Positions 9,301 to 17,546 of a DNA stretch of 64,000 nt are shown piece after piece. The first letter of the stretch is position 1. The number at the start of each line of letters is the position of its first letter. The notes under the pieces were generated by a model. That model was given only the letters and a program-made list of their open reading frames with translations, searched no databases and was not told the origin of the DNA. The position numbers and the translations under genes are program-made. The stretch is from Saprospiraceae bacterium (GTDB lineage Bacteria > Bacteroidota > Bacteroidia > Chitinophagales > Saprospiraceae): NCBI GenBank assembly GCA_026982695.1, contig JALSGS010000003.1, positions 1 through 64,000 of the forward strand. Direction: 5' to 3'.

Positions 9301-12300
9301 ACTCATAGCAATCACTGATATGGCACCATCGCAGGCATCGTGACAAGTAGGTACAGTAAGTTGGTATTGGCCACTCATGTTGGGGCAGACGAACTGGGCT
9401 ATCTCTATCGAATCAGTTTGGGTACAGCCATGTGCATCTGTAAGTGTGAGTGTATACCAACCAGGTGCCAAATTGAATATTTGTGCAGTAGTGTCTCCTG
9501 TACTCCAAGTATAGGTATATGGGGGAGTGCCACCGCTGGCAAATGCCGATGCAGTCCCATTTTGAAAACCAAATCCCGTCTCATCAGTGGCTGTCAGTAT
9601 AAGTTGTAGTGTAGGTGGTTCGCCAATTGAAAAAGTGTCGGTAATGGAACAGTTGAGCGAATCGGTAATGGTCACGAAAACGGTGCCCGCACATAAGCTG
9701 TCAGCTGTAGTTGCCTGATCGCCATTGCTCCATAGAAAGGTGTAAGGGGCAAAACCTCCCATGATCGAACTAATAGTCACTTGGCCTTCACAGCTACCCG
9801 CACAAGATACATCTGTGATTTGCGCGTTGACACTCAGTTCGTTGCAGTCAAATGCCAGCACCAGGGCAGAATCAATGAGGCTACACCCCCCAGCATCTGT
9901 CACAGTGAGTACATAAGTGCCAGGACTTAAACTATCGATGAGAGCAGTGCTATCGCCAGTGTTCCATAAAAACTGATATGGTGGAACTCCACCATAGACA
10001 CTCGCTTCGATCGAGCCATTTTGTGCTTGGTTGGCGCTTTCGTGCTGCACGTTGAATTGTACAGTAAGGCCTATTGTATCGACTATTGCAATAGTGTCAA
10101 CCCATGTACAATGGAGCGAATCGGTAACGGACACCGTCCAGATACCCGCACATAAGCTATCTGCCGTACCCGTGCTATCGCCATTTTGCCAAAAGTAGGT
10201 GAGGGGAGGGGCTGCACCCACTACGCTATCTATTGAGGCTACTCCGTTGCACAGTGTAGGACATGTGGCATGCGTGATTGCAGTATGAATTTGGACAGGT
10301 GGACAGGTGAAGGAATCTACTACTACGGTATCAGTAGCAAAACATCCTAACAAGTCGGTTACGATCACCCAGTAGGTACCCGGTGCTAAGCTATCAATAG
10401 TGGCAGTAGTGTCTCCGGTATTCCAGCTGATCAGCCAAGGGGAAATCCCACCCGAATAGGTGACTGTGGCAGTACCATCGTGAAATTGGTAGCCCGTTTC
10501 AGGAGTAGCCATAGCACTGACTGTAATGTCTACAGTGTCTATGAGCAAAAAGGAATCTACTGTGCTACAGTTTGTCGCATCCGTCAGTGTAAGGGTATAG
10601 AGCCCGGCACATAGCTGTGTCAGATCATTGGTAGAATCGCCTGTATTCCATGTATAGGTGAGGGGAGGAGTGGCGTTGCTCACATCGAGTATTTGTATGC
10701 TACCTGTACAACTGTCTGAGCAAAATGGATGATTCACTGAGTCGAGTAGAATGAGCTCGGGACAGACAAAAGAGTCTACTACTCCAGAGGCAGAGATAGC
10801 ACACCCTTGTGCATCAGTGACCGTTACCGTGTAGATACCAGGGGCTAAACCGGTAATCGTCGCACTCGTATCACCTGTTTGCCATTGGTAGGTATAGGGT
10901 GTTGTGCCACCTGTAGCGATAGCTGTAGCTGTACCGTCTTGAGCACCATATGCCGTTTCATCTGTCGTCGATACACTCACAGTAGGTCCTGGTAAGACGT
11001 AAACAGTGGTAGATGCCGTATCGCTGCAACCATTGAAATCGAATACTGTGACCGTGTAAGTGGTAGTAGTGGAAGGGCTTGCCCAAGGCTCAGCAACATA
11101 GGGGTTGCTCAGCCCCTCAGCAGGTGACCAGCGATATTGCACGCCACCACTGGCAGTCAGTTGTACAGAATCGTTGCCACAGATGAACTGACTAGGGTTT
11201 GTCGAAGCACTTACGCCTACTGTGGTAAACGATTCCTGGTAGCATCCCGTCGCACTACCATATTGGTTGTAAGGGGTAATCGTCACATAAATGGTAGAGA
11301 GGCAGGGCAATAAACCTGGGGGGTCATATATAGTGCTCGTTCCTACATTGAGATTATTGGCAATGTCGGTACAGCTAGGACAGGTACCTACAGTGAGCAG
11401 GTAACCATCGGCATTACCCACGGGGTTCCAAGCCAATATAGCAGTGCGAGGCACGTTAGTCGATCCATTGGACGGGGTTTGTAAAAACGTACAGCCAGGA
11501 GGTGGGTCTTGGGTGGTCCATTGAGCTACATAGTTTGACAGTATACCGCCGGCATAAATGAATTCGCCTGCGGCATATAAAGTGTTACTCCCATTATGCC
11601 ATAGGCTGTATACCCAATCGTCAGTACCTCCTCCCAATTCGGACCAACTACTTCCATCCCATTGGGCAAGGTAATTAGCTGGGCTATTCCCTGCTAAGGT
11701 GAACAATCCTCCTGCGTATATATTCCCCATAGGATCTGTAGTAATATCGAGGCACCAAAAGTTGAGCCCTGTGCCTAGATTACTCCAAGTGCCGCCATTC
11801 CACTGCGCGATGCGAAAGGCATTTTGACCTCCTGCTTGCGTGAAATCACCACCTGCATATACCATACCTGTAGCGCTAATATGTATGGTATAACAGTTAT
11901 TGTTGAGGCCTGAGCCCAATGCAAAAAAAGTGTTGCCATTCCATTTGGCAATTCGGCTAGTGCCAATTGAGCCCGCTTGTGTAAAGGAGCCACCTAGGTA
12001 TACATTGCCCACAGCATCAATAGCTAGGGCGTATGCTTCACTATTGAGGCCTGAACCCAACGAGCTCCAACTCGAGCCATTCCATCGGGCCACATAGTTG
12101 GCCGATATGCCACCGGCTTGAGTGAAGTCGCCCACTACGTAGATATCTCCATTGGGAGCGATACCTATGTCGTAAGCTGGCCCATTGAGCCCAGAGCCCA
12201 AAGAGCTCCAGCTCGAACCATTCCACTTGGCTACGTAGTTGACTGTTTGGTTGCCAGCTAAGGTGAAATCCCCTACGATGTATACGTCGCCATTATTAGC

Positions 12301-12696
12301 AATAGCAATGCTCCATACGTCGTCATTGACGCCAGGCCCAAGGGCCTGCCAGCTTGAACCATTCCATTTGGCCACGTGGTTGACAGTTATTCCACTTGCC
12401 TGAGTGAAGCTACCACCTGCGTACACTTGTCCACTGGCATTTGCAACTACTGCCATACAGGGGCCATTTAATCCTGTACCCAGAGGGCTCCACTCTAGTG
12501 GAATAGGGCTATGTCTATTGACAAGAGTTGCATTGTGGGTGTATTGCCATTGTGCTTGAAGCCAGGCTTTTAATGGGTGCGTAAAAGCCTTGGCCTGAAG
12601 AGTGCCTAACCCCAATAGCACACTTGGCATGATTGCATAAAGAACAAAATAGCTCCAGAGAAAGTATATTCTCCTCTTGTTCGTGTTTGTTGTCAT
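6361..12696 (-). CDS. giant T9SS-secreted SprB-repeat surface protein
   Basis: 2111 residues. Layout: N-terminal membrane/signal segment (about 1-38); seven repeats of about 46 residues with the pattern AKWNGSSWxxLGxGLN (about 70-390), probably a seven-bladed propeller; one fibronectin-III-like domain (about 400-500); then 19 SprB-like repeats of about 75-80 residues with W-TGD-T, L-PG-Y and V-TD--GC signatures; and a C-terminal T9SS type A sorting domain (KIFPNPFEDEL to the end). The repeats alternate between two subtypes, one with ETxYxxxDGTA and one with CxxxCxGxI. Such proteins are carried to the cell surface by T9SS and often act as adhesins. Start: ATG at 12696 preceded by AAGGAA. The final two repeats are nearly identical (see repeat entry). 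Confidence 0.9.
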   Translation of the reverse strand: MTTNTNKRRIYFLWSYFVLYAIMPSVLLGLGTLQAKAFTHPLKAWLQAQWQYTHNATLVNRHSPIPLEWSPLGTGLNGPCMAVVANASGQVYAGGSFTQASGITVNHVAKWNGSSWQALGPGVNDDVWSIAIANNGDVYIVGDFTLAGNQTVNYVAKWNGSSWSSLGSGLNGPAYDIGIAPNGDIYVVGDFTQAGGISANYVARWNGSSWSSLGSGLNSEAYALAIDAVGNVYLGGSFTQAGSIGTSRIAKWNGNTFFALGSGLNNNCYTIHISATGMVYAGGDFTQAGGQNAFRIAQWNGGTWSNLGTGLNFWCLDITTDPMGNIYAGGLFTLAGNSPANYLAQWDGSSWSELGGGTDDWVYSLWHNGSNTLYAAGEFIYAGGILSNYVAQWTTQDPPPGCTFLQTPSNGSTNVPRTAILAWNPVGNADGYLLTVGTCPSCTDIANNLNVGTSTIYDPPGLLPCLSTIYVTITPYNQYGSATGCYQESFTTVGVSASTNPSQFICGNDSVQLTASGGVQYRWSPAEGLSNPYVAEPWASPSTTTTYTVTVFDFNGCSDTASTTVYVLPGPTVSVSTTDETAYGAQDGTATAIATGGTTPYTYQWQTGDTSATITGLAPGIYTVTVTDAQGCAISASGVVDSFVCPELILLDSVNHPFCSDSCTGSIQILDVSNATPPLTYTWNTGDSTNDLTQLCAGLYTLTLTDATNCSTVDSFLLIDTVDITVSAMATPETGYQFHDGTATVTYSGGISPWLISWNTGDTTATIDSLAPGTYWVIVTDLLGCFATDTVVVDSFTCPPVQIHTAITHATCPTLCNGVASIDSVVGAAPPLTYFWQNGDSTGTADSLCAGIWTVSVTDSLHCTWVDTIAIVDTIGLTVQFNVQHESANQAQNGSIEASVYGGVPPYQFLWNTGDSTALIDSLSPGTYVLTVTDAGGCSLIDSALVLAFDCNELSVNAQITDVSCAGSCEGQVTISSIMGGFAPYTFLWSNGDQATTADSLCAGTVFVTITDSLNCSITDTFSIGEPPTLQLILTATDETGFGFQNGTASAFASGGTPPYTYTWSTGDTTAQIFNLAPGWYTLTLTDAHGCTQTDSIEIAQFVCPNMSGQYQLTVPTCHDACDGAISVIAMSAATPPISYLWSTGDTTATVQLLCAGIYALTVTDSLNCTYLDSILVAAPPPLVVSATSTPETAYQANDGTATVQASGGTPPYSYLWNTGDTTQQIGPIAPGVYSVTVTDVHGCTDSTEVVIDEFGCLPLTTFATISHMSCNSICDGSISIDSVVNAQAPLHFIWNTGDTTATLGSLCAGTYSVTVTDQSNCTSIGAFEIEEPPAIILELTATHESSNGAQDGSVSAEILSGGVPPFSFTWHTGDTTTTISPLAPGWYYLTLTDSQGCTVIDSVEVLPFICPTLEIAFTIDSISCANNCDGHILISEVTSGVAPFTYMWSNNSTQPELSGLCAGTWTVTVTDAVNCSVIDSVSLLSPAPLIPNATATPETAYQANDGTATVAPQGGTPPYEVLWSTGDSTFTINSLSPGNYTVLVTDARGCTAFQMVIVLAFECPDVDIQINQVAPTCTDSCNGMATVIGMTNGVAPFNYEWNTGDTSSTLYALCEGIYYITMTDSKNCTDTDSAILIDPLPLTLEVITTDETGYLLADGTAQVIASGGIAPYSYSWSTGINGTSMVTGLAPGWHEVTVVDGMGCVTIDSFFIEPFLCDSIWVDLSLDSASCANSCDGSIQIDTVHNATPPYTYHWNTNDTTAYLANVCAGTYWLTITDATNCMWQDSIIIESPPRLLAYWSSIGQSAPSQSDGQISVTVSGGVPPYHILWHTGDTSWTLNELLPGNYSFTITDGVGCTTADTVIVQPFTCYELQVLAQATTTNCPTCQDGTAWAQPLNGMPPFAWLWSNGSTDSLITLLPPGTYGVTITDAYGCTGIDSVVVDSEPCYELQVLAQATAITCPTCQDGTAWAQPLNGMPPFAWLWSNGSTDSLITLLPPGTYGVTITDAYGCTGIDSVVVETPPVVTLEILPFRIKIFPNPFEDELWIQIDATAPDVHLQIYDVRGKSIMAPFTMHSGQQQRLPLSDLPQGVYMLVMKWRADRYFVPLVKQ
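6641..7085 (-). repeat. 231-bp direct tandem duplication in the giant protein
   Basis: Two adjacent copies offset by 231 bp (77 codons): GCATCCGTACGCATC starts at 6661 and again at 6892, and long stretches of the two units are identical at DNA level apart from scattered changes. They encode the last two SprB-like repeats. The other repeats in the gene have diverged far more, so this duplication is recent. Confidence 0.9.
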
Positions 12697-12823
12697 AGTA
12701 TTCCTTCATTCCTGCAAGGCCACATTCCCACGTGTTTGTCCTGAATACATTGAGCATTTACCTGTTACCTGATCGAAGGGGGGCAGTGAGAAAGTGTTGT
12801 AACATATTGAAGGGGTAGGATTA

Positions 12824-12831
12824 CAAAAGTA
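12824..12831 (-). promoter_or_regulatory. Bacteroidota -7 box of the giant protein gene
   Basis: CAAAAGTA on the plus strand reads TACTTTTG on the minus strand, matching the TAnnTTTG -7 consensus of this phylum. It lies about 128 bp before the start codon at 12696, in an AT-rich stretch. No convincing -33 TTG was seen. Confidence 0.4.
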
Positions 12832-12983
12832 TGCTAATTTTAGATAAATATATAATCATAAGATTAATTCGTATGTGTTTACGTTTTTATATGTGTACAA
12901 GTTTCATTTGTAATGTAATTTAGATGCTTATTTTTTTAACCTAAAAACTCTTGATTTGTGACTTTCTTGCGCCTGTTCAGCAT

Positions 12984-14835
12984 ATGGACTTTATGTGTGG
13001 GGTATTTGGGCTATTCGCTTTTAGCCAAGTTCCTCAGGCTTCACATTACTACTATGTAATTGGCACGATTCCGGACACCTACTCCATGGCTGAATAGTTG
13101 ATACAACGAAGTTTGGGGTATAGCTTACGAGCAAAGAGAACATGCGATAGTAGGGTTTACCTTTGGAATCTACTTTATAGATGTAACAGATAGCCTCAAT
13201 TGTTTGCCCTTGCCTACCATGACAGTGGCAGGAGGTGCACAAGGTAGTGGGTTGTTCACCGCGAATTGAAGCATTATCAGCACTATCTTGGCCGTGGCTG
13301 ACGAAAGTGCAAGTACATTGCAAGTGATCGACTTTAGCGTTGCCCCAATTCGTGCAAAGTAGTGTATGACGACGATGAGTTTGTGCACACAGCGCATAAC
13401 CTTTTTTATCGATACAGTTACTACAGTCAAGCTCCATCTAAGTAGGGATAACTCACCACCAGGTGGTTTTTCTGTGCGCATCCTATTACTTGTTACTTGA
13501 TGATCCGGAACCACCTCAATTGTTGGTTTCTTATCCTACGGACAGCCTTTACATTCCCTATGTACACAAGCTATACGTGCGCCATGATACGGCCTATTTG
13601 AACTGCGGTAATAGTAGTCTGTATGTAGTTGATTTTACTGATCCGTAGAATCCAGTCTTGTTGGGTACGATGGCTAACTATTCTGTTGTAGGCTACAACT
13701 ATTCGAGATGGTTGTCGGATGATGGCGAATACTACTTTTTATGTGATGAAACGCATGGGTCGCCCGTTAAAGTAGTGGATGTGAGTGATCTTTCCGATAT
13801 GCATGTAATTGCCCCCATGGATGGAGCAGTGTTTCTTCTTGTCTTTCACGTAATGTGCTGATCCATAACGTGTTGTTTCACTTGTCGTATTATTATGATG
13901 GTCCGCACGTGGGCGATGTGAGCGATTCGTTTCATTCGCTTCACATTGCCGCCTGTGATACATATGATGATCCAGATGGCTTTTCCTAAAAAGGAGCGGT
14001 GTGTTTCTTTTGCCTCCCGACAAAGTTCTCCTTAGATGTGATACAAATCGACACGTTAGAGCGCCAACTGACGCTTACCTATACTTGCCTATACTTGGCC
14101 TAGTTCTGGCCACTGGTTTTTGAGCATGGGATGACATCCATGCCGCTACAGTTCCCTTGAGGTTATAGTGTATGGTGTACCTGAAGTGCAATTATACCCA
14201 AACCGAAATGGTTTGGGACATTTACGACTCGCAAACGGGCAAAAGATAGGGAGTTTGGGAGGCTGACGCCTTCCAACCCACTTCGCCATGAGTGTACTTA
14301 TGCCAGTAGCAGGTAGTATCATAAGTGAAGATACTATTCGTAGGAAGGATTGTGGGCTGATTCCTTTTTGCTACAAATGGCCACTGATAGCGCTAACTTT
14401 AACAGTCAAATAATTTGGGAGGTGCCTACTGTGCAAAATGGTTCAAATTGCTGGCCAACGGTTTGTTGCCCCAAGAGCAGCAGCTTTATTGTGCGTGGTA
14501 GCTGCCAATACTTGTGAGAGTGCGCGTAGTGTCGTCCGCTCTTTTGTGGTAAATAGCACCTACCTCGGCCACGGATAAGACCTTTGCGCAACGCTTTATC
14601 TGTTTTCCCGATCCTGTTAGCATGTCCAGGGCAGTGCAGCTGACATTGCCTCGAGAAAATTGGGAACCGCAAGTACTTGGCAGCTTGGGTACAAGCTTGC
14701 AAACGCATGTGCTGAATAGTCATTTGCAGGAATATGTACTCGAAGTGGCGCATTTGCCGAAGAGCGTGTATTGGTTGGCATAGCTATGGTCGTAGAGGGC
14801 AAAAGGCTTGTCATAAGCTGCTCATTGCTCAATGA
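12984..14835 (+). pseudogene. decayed choice-of-anchor-B / LVIVD-type T9SS protein
   Basis: Reading all three plus frames recovers one family signature in order. It starts with a signal-like stretch from the ATG at 12984 (VFGLFAFSQ). Then come GFTFGIYFIDVTD near 13160, YDDDEFVHTAHN near 13370, TAYLNCGNSSLYVVDFTDP (13580-13645), GYNYSRWLSDDGEYYFLCDE and THGSPVKVVDVSDLSDM (13690-13800), NVLIHNVLFHLSYYYDG (13855-13905) and DTYDDPDGFS. A T9SS-like tail (FPDPV, then LQEYVLEVAHLPK) runs to a stop at about 14835. At least five frameshifts and several in-frame stops separate these pieces, so it cannot make a full protein. The first stop follows about 35 codons. The intact family carries LVIVD-like repeats and is secreted by T9SS. 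This explains an otherwise gene-poor 1.9 kb. Confidence 0.8.
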
Positions 14836-14916
14836 GCAGTATAACTCAGGTTTTTGCTACCTTTCGGCCTATGTGCTTCTTTGAGGCTCACCGACAAGTC
14901 GCTTTTTCACCATTCA

Positions 14917-16056
14917 ATGAAAGCGACCATGGATCCTCTTTCCGATGTACTTACTACACACAAGCGCTTGATTTCACTTGATGCGTTTCGTGGATTCACC
15001 ATTATTGGCATGGTAATCGTCAATGATCCTGCCAGTTGGAGTCATGTATATCCTCCTTTGCGGCACGCGGCTTGGCATGGATTGACGCCTACTGATCTAG
15101 TCTTTCCCTTTTTTTTGTTTATCATGGGCGTGTCGATTACATTGGCCTTTACACGCAGGTTGCATCAGGGGCTTCCTCCCAAGGCATTTATGGGGAAGAT
15201 TCTTCGACGCACGCTCATTTTGTACTTGCTTGGTCTGTTCTTGTGGCTCTGGCCCGAGTTTGACTTTTCCCACATCCGTTGGACTGGGGTGCTGCAGCGC
15301 ATAGCTATGGTATATGGTGCGTGTGCCTTTCTGTTTCTCTATACGAGTTGGCGCACTCAAGTGCGTATAGGTGTGTCTATATTATTGGCCTATTGGTTGG
15401 TGATGTGTTTTGTGCCTTTGCCGGGGCATGGTCAGGTAATGTTAGAGCCTGGAAAAAACATTGCTGCTTGGGTAGATCAGCTATTGCTGCCCGGTTATAT
15501 GTGGCAAAAAACGTGGGATCCTGAAGGTATCCTGAGCACTTTCCCAGCTATTGTAACAGGTATTACGGGGATGTTGGCAGGGCAGTTGTTACTTCGGCCC
15601 GTGCATGTGCATACGCGCATTATGTGGTTGATGTTAGCAGGTTTTTTTAGTTATGTAGCAGGTGCAGTTTGGGATTGGTTTTTCCCTATCAACAAAAACA
15701 TCTGGACCAGCTCCTATGTATTGTACACTTCGGGTTTGGCAGCTATGACCTTTGGGGCATCAATTTGGTTGGTCGATGTCAAGCAAATAAAGAGTTGGAC
15801 GTGGCCAGGAGTAGTCTTTGGGGCCAATGCCATCACGGCTTATGTACTGCACTCCCTGCTCAACTTCCCGTTCCGACATCCTTTTATTCCCACAGCTACG
15901 GGCAAGCGCTCTATTGTGTCGCTGTTTTTCGACACGTTCGTGCACTGGGGGCTTGCCCCTGAGTTGGTTTCGCTTTTTTGGGCATTGCTCTATACAGCAA
16001 TTGTGTTTATTCCTGTGTGGTGGTTGTACCACAAGCGCATTTACATTAAGATATGA
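14917..16056 (+). CDS. DUF5009/heparan-alpha-glucosaminide N-acetyltransferase-like membrane protein
   Basis: 379 residues from the ATG at 14917 (an ATG at 14929 is also possible; the frame runs up to 14854 without family-like sequence). It opens with RLISLDAFRGFTIIGMVIVN, the signature of this acyltransferase clan, followed by WHGLTPTDLVFPFFLFIMG and about ten hydrophobic helices. Eukaryotic relatives move acetyl groups across the lysosomal membrane onto glucosamine; in Bacteroidota these proteins are thought to modify envelope or imported sugars, which is an inference. It stands alone between the pseudogene and a minus-strand gene. Confidence 0.85.
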   Translation: MKATMDPLSDVLTTHKRLISLDAFRGFTIIGMVIVNDPASWSHVYPPLRHAAWHGLTPTDLVFPFFLFIMGVSITLAFTRRLHQGLPPKAFMGKILRRTLILYLLGLFLWLWPEFDFSHIRWTGVLQRIAMVYGACAFLFLYTSWRTQVRIGVSILLAYWLVMCFVPLPGHGQVMLEPGKNIAAWVDQLLLPGYMWQKTWDPEGILSTFPAIVTGITGMLAGQLLLRPVHVHTRIMWLMLAGFFSYVAGAVWDWFFPINKNIWTSSYVLYTSGLAAMTFGASIWLVDVKQIKSWTWPGVVFGANAITAYVLHSLLNFPFRHPFIPTATGKRSIVSLFFDTFVHWGLAPELVSLFWALLYTAIVFIPVWWLYHKRIYIKI

Positions 16057-16077
16057 GTTGGTGGGGGGACCTTGCAT

Positions 16078-16124
16078 CAAAAAAGTGCGGCGATGAGGCC
16101 ATTTATGACCTACATTGCCGCACT
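16078..16124 (-). terminator. terminator of the release-factor-like gene
   Basis: AGTGCGGCGATG (16084-16095) pairs with CATTGCCGCACT (16113-16124) with one G-T wobble. A tract of A at 16079-16084 gives T on the minus strand. It sits 50 bp past the stop of the minus-strand gene at 16174. Confidence 0.7.
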
Positions 16125-16173
16125 GTGCTATCCTTGAGTTTTGGCACTGTACTTAGGCACAGGAAGTTCGCGT

Positions 16174-17304
16174 TTACCAATGGGTGATGGCTACAATACG
16201 GCCATGGTCTTCAAGATCGCTGGGATTGACGAATACGACTTCACTGTCTTTTTTCTGCAAGACGGTTTCGATGATGTCGTCGACTAAGTCTTTATGTGGG
16301 GTAAACCCATCAGGAGCTTGTGTGCCTAGCATCAGCTCATAGGGGTTTGCATTGCTCACAGCAGCTGGTTGGATAAACTTTCGCTCTACGCCTAAGATGA
16401 AGATGCGTTGTTCCACTGCTGCTTTCCACACATCTTGAGTGCCTGTGGCAATGCGCTTGTTTTTAAATGCTTCTTCGAGCTCTTCTTTGAGAAATTGGGC
16501 GCGGCGTTTTTCAACCCACTCTTGGACGTATGGCCACACGAGCTTACCTACTTGGCCTACTGTGAGAAACTCGTAATTGCCCTTGATTTCGGAAGCTACC
16601 TGTTTGCCTAGGTTGGTTGTATTTCTGAAATAGCCCAAGTTTTTCTCTGTACCCATCACGAACAGGGGCGTATGAGGAGTTTGTTCCAAGATTTCTTCTA
16701 CCTGTTCGGCAATGCGTTTGAAATATAGCTTGCGCGTTTCGACTTCCTTTTTTTCCTGGTCGTAGCCACCAATGCGCCATCGGTATAGGCTTCCATATTC
16801 TTTCCGTCGGGTCGTAAAAGCGTTGTCGTAAGAGGGCATGAAGAAGTCCGTCTCAGCATAGAGCTTATCCTCAAACCCGAAGTATAGCTCGGTGTTTTTC
16901 ATACTGAGTTTCAGCACCCAGTAAGTAGTGAGTCGGTTGAGCGTGAAGATTAAATCGCGCACTTCAAAAGTGGTATCTACCACGACTTTTTTTGCCGTAG
17001 TAAAGGGTAGCTGGAAGGTAGTAATGTCGTCTTCGTCGATAAAAGCCACAAAGGTGCCGCCACCAGCGTGAAAGTCGATTTCTTCTTCGAAGCGCTTAAA
17101 CTGTTCGCGCATCTTCAACGCCAGATCGCGGTCAATCGGGTATCGTGCCACTTCATCTCGTGCCTCTTTTAGTGCATCTTTTATACTGATGAAGTTTTTC
17201 TTTTGGTTGGAAAAGCCTTCTTCTAAAGGTACGACAATGGAAACGGCACAAAGCTTTTCTACACCTATAAAGCTTCTCAGTGCATCGCGTAATTGGTTAA
17301 TCAT
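16174..17304 (-). CDS. archaeo-eukaryotic release-factor-like protein, Balon/baeRF family 3 type
   Basis: 376 residues, no signal peptide. The N-terminal half carries VSIVVPLE, DALKEARDEVARYPID and the beta-hairpin AGGGTFVAFIDED; the middle carries NTELYFG and the eRF1-like core TPHTPLFVMGTEKNLGYFRNTTN; the C-terminal part carries GTQDVWKAAVEQRIFILGVE and ends DHGRIVAITHW. This order fits the bacterial archaeo-eukaryotic release factor family 3, whose Psychrobacter member Balon binds the ribosomal A site with EF-Tu and promotes hibernation. A ribosome-associated stress role is therefore plausible, but it is inferred from family resemblance read by eye. It is monocistronic with its own terminator. 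Alternative: a related baeRF family with unknown function. Confidence 0.65.
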   Translation of the reverse strand: MINQLRDALRSFIGVEKLCAVSIVVPLEEGFSNQKKNFISIKDALKEARDEVARYPIDRDLALKMREQFKRFEEEIDFHAGGGTFVAFIDEDDITTFQLPFTTAKKVVVDTTFEVRDLIFTLNRLTTYWVLKLSMKNTELYFGFEDKLYAETDFFMPSYDNAFTTRRKEYGSLYRWRIGGYDQEKKEVETRKLYFKRIAEQVEEILEQTPHTPLFVMGTEKNLGYFRNTTNLGKQVASEIKGNYEFLTVGQVGKLVWPYVQEWVEKRRAQFLKEELEEAFKNKRIATGTQDVWKAAVEQRIFILGVERKFIQPAAVSNANPYELMLGTQAPDGFTPHKDLVDDIIETVLQKKDSEVVFVNPSDLEDHGRIVAITHW

Positions 17305-17546
17305 GGCTTTTGTTTTTGCTCAAGGCTTTACCAAGTATCATGCCTTTGAGCAGGAATGGATTTATTACTGCAATTCTGTCTACTTTTTGCTTAAGGTACA
17401 TGTCAGTTTGCCACCTTGTCGGGAAGTTTGTCGGGGCAGTTTTTGCTTTTCGTACACCATATTGGGTGTAAAAGTCTGGACAGTCCCCCCAAGTGCTAGC
17501 CCCTTTACTCCAGGTTCTATTTCCATGGGTGCGTTTAAGGAATGCT

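Noticed and set aside
13021-13437. 138-codon minus-strand frame before 13.5 kb
   Set aside because: The plus strand of this stretch decodes into ordered fragments of a choice-of-anchor-B protein, so the minus frame is chance reading of a pseudogene.
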